From the NCBI GenBank assembly GCA_910576655.1, contig CAJTJC010000021.1, forward strand, positions 1-16,728: a stretch of DNA of 16,728 bases, read 5' to 3'. The DNA comes from an uncultured Christensenella sp. Lineage in GTDB: Bacteria; Bacillota; Clostridia; Christensenellales; Borkfalkiaceae. The notes below the pieces were generated by a model, which did no database searches, was not told the DNA's origin, and was given only the letters and a program-made list of their open reading frames with translations. Position 1 is the first letter of the stretch. Each line of letters begins with the position of its first letter. Both the position numbers and the translations under genes were made by a program. Shown here in pieces: positions 12,199-16,728 of the stretch.

Positions 12199-12391
12199 AG
12201 TAGTGCATTCGTAAGCCTACTTTTTTAACTGGATAAGCGCGAACGGAGTTCGGCTCAATGACCGAGTTTTTAAGCCCGCGATTTTCGCGCCGGTGACAGA
12301 CTTTGCGTGCGCTTCTTCCGAAGCTTCGTAAGGAGTGGCTACCGCTTGCATTGCTTTTTAAAACACTTTTCCGTTTTTCCTGCTGAACAGG
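12199..12391. other. Non-coding right end of the element
   Basis: No convincing gene lies between the origin hairpins and attR. Minor dyads: AAAAGTAG (12196-12203) with CTACTTTT (12217-12224), a weak hairpin with a following T-run; CGCGA-TTT-TCGCG near 12274-12286; and the palindrome CGAAGCTTCG near 12328. This stretch may hold integrase arm sites or a single-strand origin, but nothing decisive is visible. Confidence 0.4.
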
Positions 12392-12451
12392 TTGGAAATC
12401 GTGTGAGGGCTAATACCCCTCCGGAAGTTCAAATCTTCTTCTCTGCGCCAA
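12392..12451 (+). repeat. attR: partial tRNA-Ser copy
   Basis: Direct repeat of 9145-9204, 58/60 identical. It lacks the acceptor 5' strand, D-arm and 5' anticodon stem, so it is not a functional tRNA. The variable-arm pair is G12407-C12419 in place of C-G in the intact tRNA. Confidence 0.93.
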
Positions 12452-12480
12452 AAAAACGCAAGTGAAAACTTGCGTTTTTT
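12451..12480 (+). terminator. Original tRNA-Ser terminator, now stranded beyond attR
   Basis: A perfect 13-bp stem (12451-12463 with 12468-12480) has a GAAA loop and ends in TTTTTT. Before integration it would have followed the tRNA CCA directly. Confidence 0.9.
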
Positions 12481-12500
12481 TATTAAAATATTTATTATGC

Positions 12501-12529
12501 TTGACAAACAAATTATTAAAGCTTATAAT
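12501..12529 (+). promoter_or_regulatory. Consensus sigma-A promoter of the tetR-ABC operon
   Basis: TTGACA (12501-12506), a 17-bp spacer and TATAAT (12524-12529) form a full-consensus promoter. The -10 box overlaps the start of a large palindrome, so repression by the adjacent TetR protein is expected. Confidence 0.9.
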
Positions 12530-12560
12530 AACAGTTGTTATCAATAACAACTGTTATTAT
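12525..12560. promoter_or_regulatory. Double TetR operator
   Basis: A 36-bp palindrome has perfect 16-bp arms (12525-12540, 12545-12560) around TCAA. Each half contains its own dyad, ATAACA-N2-TGTTAT, at 12528-12541 and 12544-12557, 16 bp centre to centre. It covers the -10 box and transcription start. Confidence 0.82.
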
Positions 12561-12575
12561 TTTATGAGGTATGTA

Positions 12576-13145
12576 TTGGCAAAGAAGCAGACGACAAGAG
12601 ATAAAATTTTACAAGCTGCATTTGAGTTGGCCCGCAAAGAAGGTGTTGAAGCGCTAAGCGTACGAGCTATAGCAAAAAAGTGCGACTGCTCCACGCAGCC
12701 GATTTATCTTTCGTTTAAAGGAATAGAAGAAATTAAAGACGAAATATATAATATGGCAATGCAGTATTATTACTCTTCTATGTTGGAAGAAATAGAAAAG
12801 CACGAATATCCCGAATACAAGGCTATGGGAACTTCGTACGTAAGGTTTGCCTATACTGAGCGCGAGCTGTTTAAATACGTTTTTATGACGAAACCGCGCC
12901 TTAAATACGGTTCGGTTGAGGCGAGCTTTGAAAAATCGCTGGAAATTATTAAAAGGAATCTTAATATTAGCGAAGCAGACGCAAGAAAGCTGCACACCAT
13001 AATGTGGGTATTCGGGCACGGTATTGCAACTATGCACGTTACCGATTATCTCAATTTCAGTATGGAACAGGTAAGTGAAATGTACAGCGACGTTTTTGCC
13101 GGAATAATTAAAATTTTAGGAGGCGCAAATGGTAATCGAAATTGA
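12576..13145 (+). CDS. TetR/AcrR family transcriptional repressor
   Basis: 189-aa regulator with the N-terminal TetR helix-turn-helix at about 24-46 (VEALSVRAIAKKCDCSTQPIYLSF) and a helical ligand-binding domain. The chosen start is TTG 12576, because GAGGT ends 5 nt before it and the product MAKKQTTRDKILQAA has normal TetR spacing. ATG 12564 is in frame but has no ribosome site, and the frame further upstream lies in the tRNA terminator. It overlaps the ABC ATPase gene by 17 nt and sits behind a double palindromic operator, so it very likely represses the whole exporter operon and itself, with release by the exported compound (inference). Confidence 0.9.
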   Translation: MAKKQTTRDKILQAAFELARKEGVEALSVRAIAKKCDCSTQPIYLSFKGIEEIKDEIYNMAMQYYYSSMLEEIEKHEYPEYKAMGTSYVRFAYTERELFKYVFMTKPRLKYGSVEASFEKSLEIIKRNLNISEADARKLHTIMWVFGHGIATMHVTDYLNFSMEQVSEMYSDVFAGIIKILGGANGNRN

Positions 13146-14037
13146 AAACCTCGAAAAATCTTTTAAAGAAGTTAAAGCAGTAGATAACATTTCTTTCAAG
13201 GTTAAAGAGGGCGAGTTGTTTTCTTTTTTGGGGGTAAACGGCGCGGGTAAATCTACAACAATCAATATAATAAGCGGTATTCTAAATAAGGATAACGGAA
13301 AAATTTACGTCTGCGGTTACGATATAGACAGTCAAGCCGATAAAATCAAACGAAATATCGGCATTGTATTTCAGAATTCGGTTCTGGACAAAAAGCTTAC
13401 CGTTCTCGACAATCTGAAATACCGTGCGGCGCTTTACGGTATTAAGGGAAGCGCTTTCAAATCGGCCCTCGAAGAAACGGTTGAAATGTTTGATTTAAAA
13501 GAGATATTGAAACGACCCCTTCATAAGCTTTCGGGCGGACAGAAAAGGCGAATCGATATTGCCCGTGCGCTTATACATAAACCGAGGCTTTTAATTCTTG
13601 ACGAGCCGACAACGGGACTTGACCCTAAAACTCGCATAAACGTGTGGAATATAGTCGAAAAACTGCGTAAAGAGCACGGACTGACCGTGTTTTTGACTAC
13701 GCACTATATGGAAGAGGCATCTGATTCCGACTATGTTGTTATAATCGATTCTGGTAAAATCGTGGCGGAGGGTACACCGCATAATCTGAAAAACGAGTTT
13801 GCCAGTGACTTTATAAAATTTTACAATCATCGTGAAGATGCGCAACAATATTTTTCGAAGCACGGTTATCGCACTAAGAATGAGCGTGACTTTACGGAAA
13901 TCGAATTGAACGGAACCGAGGAGGTCGCTAAGTTATTTAAAGAAAAACCCGAGCTTTTTGAGGATTTCGAAGTTCTTAAAGGCAATATGGATAACGTCTT
14001 TTTAAAGGTTACGGGAAAGGATTTACACGGAGGTTAA
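13129..14037 (+). CDS. ABC transporter ATP-binding protein (ABC-2/drug exporter type)
   Basis: 302-aa cytosolic ATPase. It has Walker A GVNGAGKST (35-43), the Q-loop Gln82, signature LSGGQKRR (134-141), Walker B LLILDEP (154-160), D-loop GLDP and the H-loop His192 (LTTHYMEEA). The C-terminal extension after residue 220 is typical of DrrA-like exporters. It energises the permease encoded next to it, and two copies should pair with it. GGAGG lies before the ATG, which overlaps the tetR end by 17 nt. The substrate is probably a drug or toxic compound given TetR control, but cannot be read from sequence. Confidence 0.95.
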   Translation: MVIEIENLEKSFKEVKAVDNISFKVKEGELFSFLGVNGAGKSTTINIISGILNKDNGKIYVCGYDIDSQADKIKRNIGIVFQNSVLDKKLTVLDNLKYRAALYGIKGSAFKSALEETVEMFDLKEILKRPLHKLSGGQKRRIDIARALIHKPRLLILDEPTTGLDPKTRINVWNIVEKLRKEHGLTVFLTTHYMEEASDSDYVVIIDSGKIVAEGTPHNLKNEFASDFIKFYNHREDAQQYFSKHGYRTKNERDFTEIELNGTEEVAKLFKEKPELFEDFEVLKGNMDNVFLKVTGKDLHGG

Positions 14038-14038
14038 T

Positions 14039-14980
14039 ATGCAGGAGTGTAAAAAGCTTATATCGCTTGTAAAGAGAAATACGAAATGTTATTTTAAAGA
14101 TAAAGTAATGTTTTTTATGTCGCTGATAACGCCGTTAATTTTGCTTGTGCTGTTCGTCACTTTTTTAAAGAATATTTATACAGGCAGCTTTACGCAAATT
14201 GCAACCGAATTCGGTGTTACAATCGAGCCGAGAGTGCTGGAAGGAATAACGGGGGCGTGGCTTATGTCGTCTATTTTAAGCGTAAGCTCCGTTACGGTTG
14301 CGTTTTGTTCAAACGTAATTATGGTTGAGGATAAAATGAACGCCAACGTAAACGATTTCAGCGTTTCGCCGATTAAAAATACTACGCTTTCCGTTTCTTA
14401 CTTCATTTCAAACTTTTTTGTAACTTTTATCGTAATAATGTGCGTAATGCTGATTGGGCATATTTATATTGCGGCTGTCGGTTGGTATCTGTCCGTGGGT
14501 GACGTATTTTTAATTATTGTCGATTGCGTTTGCGGTATACTTTTCGGTACGCTGCTTGCAGGCATAATTGAAAGCTTTATTAAAACTCAAGGCGGCATTT
14601 CTGCCGTATCGACGCTTGTTTCGTCGATGTACGGCTTTATTTGCGGAGCCTATATGCCGCTTTCGCAATTTTCAGAGGGCCTAAGAAACGTATTGGGATT
14701 TTTGCCGGGAACCTACGGCGTTGGTATAATGCGTAATCACTATATGAATGCTTACGTTGACGAAATTATAAAAACCGTTGACCCGTCAAAAGCTGACGCA
14801 ATGGCAAAAGCAATCAAAGACAGTTTTGACGCCAATTTATATTTTTGCGGTAAGCAAGTTTCACTTGGCGTAATGTACGGAATACTTTTAGGCGCGTGTG
14901 CCGTGCTTTTTGCAGTATACGTTTTAGTGGTATTTTTAAAGGACAAAAAAATCCTTGCAATAAAGAGCAAAAAATGTTAA
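14039..14980 (+). CDS. ABC-2 type transporter permease
   Basis: 313-aa membrane protein with six predicted hydrophobic segments at about 21-44, 72-96, 117-147, 157-181, 186-210 and 278-303, arranged as in ABC-2 permeases. A large loop lies before the last segment (about 215-277). The conserved cytosolic stretch EDKMNANVNDFSVSPI (about 97-112) precedes the third segment, as in DrrB-like exporters. The gene starts 1 nt after the ATPase stop, with GGAGG upstream. Together with the ATPase and TetR it makes a three-gene efflux operon. Substrate unknown. Confidence 0.92.
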   Translation: MQECKKLISLVKRNTKCYFKDKVMFFMSLITPLILLVLFVTFLKNIYTGSFTQIATEFGVTIEPRVLEGITGAWLMSSILSVSSVTVAFCSNVIMVEDKMNANVNDFSVSPIKNTTLSVSYFISNFFVTFIVIMCVMLIGHIYIAAVGWYLSVGDVFLIIVDCVCGILFGTLLAGIIESFIKTQGGISAVSTLVSSMYGFICGAYMPLSQFSEGLRNVLGFLPGTYGVGIMRNHYMNAYVDEIIKTVDPSKADAMAKAIKDSFDANLYFCGKQVSLGVMYGILLGACAVLFAVYVLVVFLKDKKILAIKSKKC

Positions 14981-15005
14981 AATGACTTAAAAGTGTTTTA
15001 AGGAG
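14955..15005 (+). promoter_or_regulatory. Promoter and SD-overlapping dyad of the aminopeptidase gene
   Basis: TTGCAA (14955-14960), 17 bp and TAAAAT (14978-14983) fall at the end of the permease gene. Downstream, CTTAAAA (14986-14992) and TTTTAAG (14996-15002) form a perfect dyad whose right arm overlaps the AAGGAG ribosome site (15000-15005). The dyad may tune translation; it is short and AT-rich. Confidence 0.5.
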
Positions 15006-15013
15006 TAAATTAA

Positions 15014-16237
15014 ATGCAGGAAAAATTGAAAAAATATGCTGAGCTAATCGTTAAGTGCGGACTTAACGTGAAGGAAGGGCAGGAGGTTATTATCAGATGC
15101 GAGCTTGACCAACCCGACTTCGTAGCGCTTTGCGTGGAAGAATGCTACAAGCACGGCGCTTCAAAAGTTAAAGTAGAATGGTCGCACATGCCCGTAACCA
15201 AGCTTAACTATACGTATCGTACGCTGGAATCTCTTTCGGAGTTTACACAGGTGGATAAAGCCGAATTCGAGCGGAAGCTTGAAAAGCTTACTTGTATGCT
15301 TTGGCTCGATTCAGAGGACCCCGACGGGTTGAACGGAACGGATAACGAAAAAATATCAAAAGCAAGTATGGCAAGGTTCCCGTTTATAAAGCCGTATCGC
15401 GATAAGCTTGAAAACAAATATCAATGGTGTATTGCGGCTGTTCCCGGAAAGGAATGGGCGAAAAAGGTATTCCCCGATATGCCTGTCGATAAGGCAATGG
15501 AAAAGCTTTGGGACGCGATACTACTTTGTTCGCGCGTAGACGGAGACCCGATAAAGGCGTGGGAAAAGCACAACGAAAACTTAGCTAAGCGCTGTAAATT
15601 TCTCAACGACCGCAAGTTTGAAAAGCTCGAATATAAAAGCTCGAACGGAACTGATTTTGTCGTTGGGCTGAATCCCCGCGGAAGATTTACGGGCGGCGGC
15701 GAAACCACGCTTGGAACTAAAATTTACTTTAACCCGAATATTCCCAGCGAAGAGGTCTTTACTTCGCCCATGAAAGGGATTGCCGAAGGTAAAGTTGTTG
15801 CAACAAAGCCTCTTTCTTATCAGGGTAAGCTTATAGAAAATTTCTGGATAAGGTTCGAAGGCGGAAAAGCGGTAGAGGTTTATGCAGAAAAGAATCAGGA
15901 CCTGCTTGAAAAAATGATAAAAATGGACGACGGTGCTTCTTACCTCGGCGAGTGCGCGCTTATTGCGTACGATTCTCCGATAAACAACACGGGAATACTT
16001 TTCTATAATACGCTGTTCGACGAGAATGCAAGCTGCCATCTGGCGCTCGGAAGAGGCTTTAACGAATGTCTTGAAGGGTTCGAAAATATGAGCGTAGAAG
16101 AGTGCGAGAAAGCGGGAATAAACAGCTCGATGATTCACGTTGACTTTATGATAGGAAGTTCGGATATGTCTATCGTAGGCATAATGAAGGACGGAACAAG
16201 AGTTCAGATTTTCAAGGACGGAAACTGGGCAATTTAG
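15014..16237 (+). CDS. M29 family metallo-aminopeptidase
   Basis: 407-aa cytosolic aminopeptidase of the AmpS/PepS/aminopeptidase T family, which removes N-terminal residues from peptides with two divalent metal ions. The metal ligands appear at Glu247 (PSEEVFTSP), Glu313 (YLGECALI), His342 (ASCHLALG), His375 and Asp377 (MIHVDFMIG). These match the Bacillus stearothermophilus ligands 250, 316, 345, 378 and 380 with a constant offset of three. The start has AAGGAG 8 nt upstream. Length is normal. The gene has its own promoter and terminator, so it is probably a single-gene unit, unrelated to the ABC operon. Confidence 0.95.
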   Translation: MQEKLKKYAELIVKCGLNVKEGQEVIIRCELDQPDFVALCVEECYKHGASKVKVEWSHMPVTKLNYTYRTLESLSEFTQVDKAEFERKLEKLTCMLWLDSEDPDGLNGTDNEKISKASMARFPFIKPYRDKLENKYQWCIAAVPGKEWAKKVFPDMPVDKAMEKLWDAILLCSRVDGDPIKAWEKHNENLAKRCKFLNDRKFEKLEYKSSNGTDFVVGLNPRGRFTGGGETTLGTKIYFNPNIPSEEVFTSPMKGIAEGKVVATKPLSYQGKLIENFWIRFEGGKAVEVYAEKNQDLLEKMIKMDDGASYLGECALIAYDSPINNTGILFYNTLFDENASCHLALGRGFNECLEGFENMSVEECEKAGINSSMIHVDFMIGSSDMSIVGIMKDGTRVQIFKDGNWAI

Positions 16238-16247
16238 TAAAAACAAC

Positions 16248-16276
16248 AAAAAGGCGACCAAAAGGTCGCCTTTTTT
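16248..16276. terminator. Bidirectional terminator between aminopeptidase and methyltransferase genes
   Basis: A perfect 12-bp stem (16248-16259 with 16264-16275) with an AAAA loop is flanked by an A-run and a T-run, so it serves both convergent genes. Confidence 0.9.
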
Positions 16277-16318
16277 AATTATTTAAAGTACTATGTCAGG
16301 CATAAAATGCTTGTTTTA

Positions 16319-16728
16319 CTATAATACCTGCATTACGAAGAATTTCAGATACTGTGTTTCTTCGGCGCATAAAAGTGAAGGATGGTCCGGCGCCTGAGTT
16401 TTTATTTCAACGCTGCGTACGGTTCTTCCGCTTTCTCTCGCAGCTTCTATTAGCATTTTTTCAAATAAGGTTGCGGACATATAGTGTGAGCACGAGCAGG
16501 TAATCAAAAATCCGCCGCTTTTTACTATCTTCATTGCGGTGAGATTTATATCCTTATAACCGCGATATGCGTCTTTTATTTCGTCGGCAGTTTTGCAGAA
16601 TGCGGGCGGGTCTAAAATTACTGTGTCGAATAATTTTTTTTCTTTTTTGAACTCGCGTAAGACCTCGAAAACGTCGCCTTGTAAGGTTTTTATATTGCTA
16701 AAACCGTTAAGTTCGGCGTTTGCCTGCA
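16319..16728 (-). CDS. Class I SAM-dependent rRNA methyltransferase, RlmI-like (3' part)
   Basis: The minus-strand frame is open from the TAG at 16319-16321 to the right edge, giving the last 135 or so residues; the N-terminal PUA and cofactor-binding parts lie outside. Visible motifs are LDPPAFCKT, the DPP catalytic-site motif of RlmI/RlmK-type RNA methyltransferases, then AYRGYKDINLTAMKIVKSGG and FLITCSCSHYMS. The terminal PDHPS and YLKFFV motifs are typical of the RlmI end. The family makes 5-methylcytosine in 23S rRNA (C1962 in E. coli). The exact target in this organism is inferred. Confidence 0.9.
   Translation of the reverse strand, partial: QANAELNGFSNIKTLQGDVFEVLREFKKEKKLFDTVILDPPAFCKTADEIKDAYRGYKDINLTAMKIVKSGGFLITCSCSHYMSATLFEKMLIEAARESGRTVRSVEIKTQAPDHPSLLCAEETQYLKFFVMQVL

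Larger units (their letters stand above)
9145..12451. mobile_element. Integrative element of about 3.25 kb in tRNA-Ser, with a pMV158-type replicon
   Basis: The element is bounded by a 60-bp direct repeat of the tRNA-Ser 3' part, and the repeat unit distance is 3247 bp. Contents: tyrosine recombinase next to attL, a separate arm-domain protein, a 52-aa ORF, an XRE regulator, a RepB-like initiator, a ribbon-helix-helix protein and a TACTACG hairpin origin. No relaxase, type IV secretion, phage structural or cargo genes are seen, so it is neither a full conjugative element nor a phage. It is best described as an integrated rolling-circle plasmid or a minimal mobilisable element. Its XRE gene is much more AT-rich than the flanking chromosome. 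Confidence 0.92.

Noticed and set aside
12392..12451. A second tRNA-Ser gene.
   Set aside because: Only the part from the anticodon loop to CCA is present, with no acceptor 5' strand or D-arm; it is the attR copy.
12462..12575. N-terminal extension of the TetR frame, starting at ATG 12462 inside the tRNA terminator.
   Set aside because: The extension crosses a terminator, a consensus promoter and the operator palindrome, so it cannot be translated from this promoter. The start at 12576 has the ribosome site.
15581..16261. A 226-codon minus-strand frame opposite the aminopeptidase gene.
   Set aside because: The plus strand encodes a complete M29 enzyme with all metal ligands; the opposite frame has low-complexity shadow composition.

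Overview
The window looks like a chromosomal segment of an anaerobic Firmicute of the class Clostridia, of moderate-to-low GC. The supporting evidence is an Nfn-type ferredoxin:NADP oxidoreductase pair, a DUF4364 regulator, a TSCPD-domain protein, an ECF-transporter S component, a type III pantothenate kinase and an M29 aminopeptidase. Shine-Dalgarno sequences are mostly GGAGG/GAGGTG-like, and operons are tight with 1-17 nt overlaps. I cannot place it to family or genus from sequence alone.

Left flank (1-9076). The tail of an unrecognised protein overlaps nfnA-nfnB, which encode the two subunits of an electron-bifurcating or NADPH-generating flavoenzyme; an unknown 137-aa gene follows. A perfect hairpin separates these from a leftward pair, a DUF4364 winged-helix protein and a TSCPD protein. 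Divergently transcribed are an unknown 241-aa gene and a translationally coupled ADP-ribose pyrophosphatase. After a small Cys-rich membrane protein on the minus strand comes a four-gene operon: ECF S component (possibly pantothenate), coaX, a homoserine-dehydrogenase-like protein that has lost the family's catalytic residues, and a RimK-like ATP-grasp ligase.

Integrated element (9145-12451). A tRNA-Ser(GGA) gene is the target of a compact integrative element of about 3.25 kb. It is bounded by a 60-bp direct repeat (58/60 identical) running from the first base of the anticodon loop to one base past the CCA end. From left to right the element carries a terminator that replaces the host tRNA terminator and a leftward integration operon (small ORF, arm-domain protein, tyrosine recombinase catalytic protein). 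Next come a highly symmetric two-way promoter with operator-like repeats and an AT-rich XRE regulator. A leftward replication module closes it: a ribbon-helix-helix protein of CopG type, a RepB-like rolling-circle initiator, and a hairpin exposing TACTACG, the nick motif of pMV158-family plasmids. No relaxase, coupling protein or cargo gene is visible, so it resembles a pMV158-type rolling-circle plasmid joined to an integrase.

Right flank (12452-16728). The original tRNA terminator lies just past attR. An autoregulated ABC exporter operon follows (TetR repressor, ATPase, ABC-2 permease) behind a consensus promoter overlapped by two tandem palindromic operators. Then come an M29 aminopeptidase with its own promoter, a bidirectional terminator, and the 3' part of a convergent RlmI-like rRNA methyltransferase that runs off the window. 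There are no rRNA genes, CRISPR arrays or transposase-type insertion sequences.
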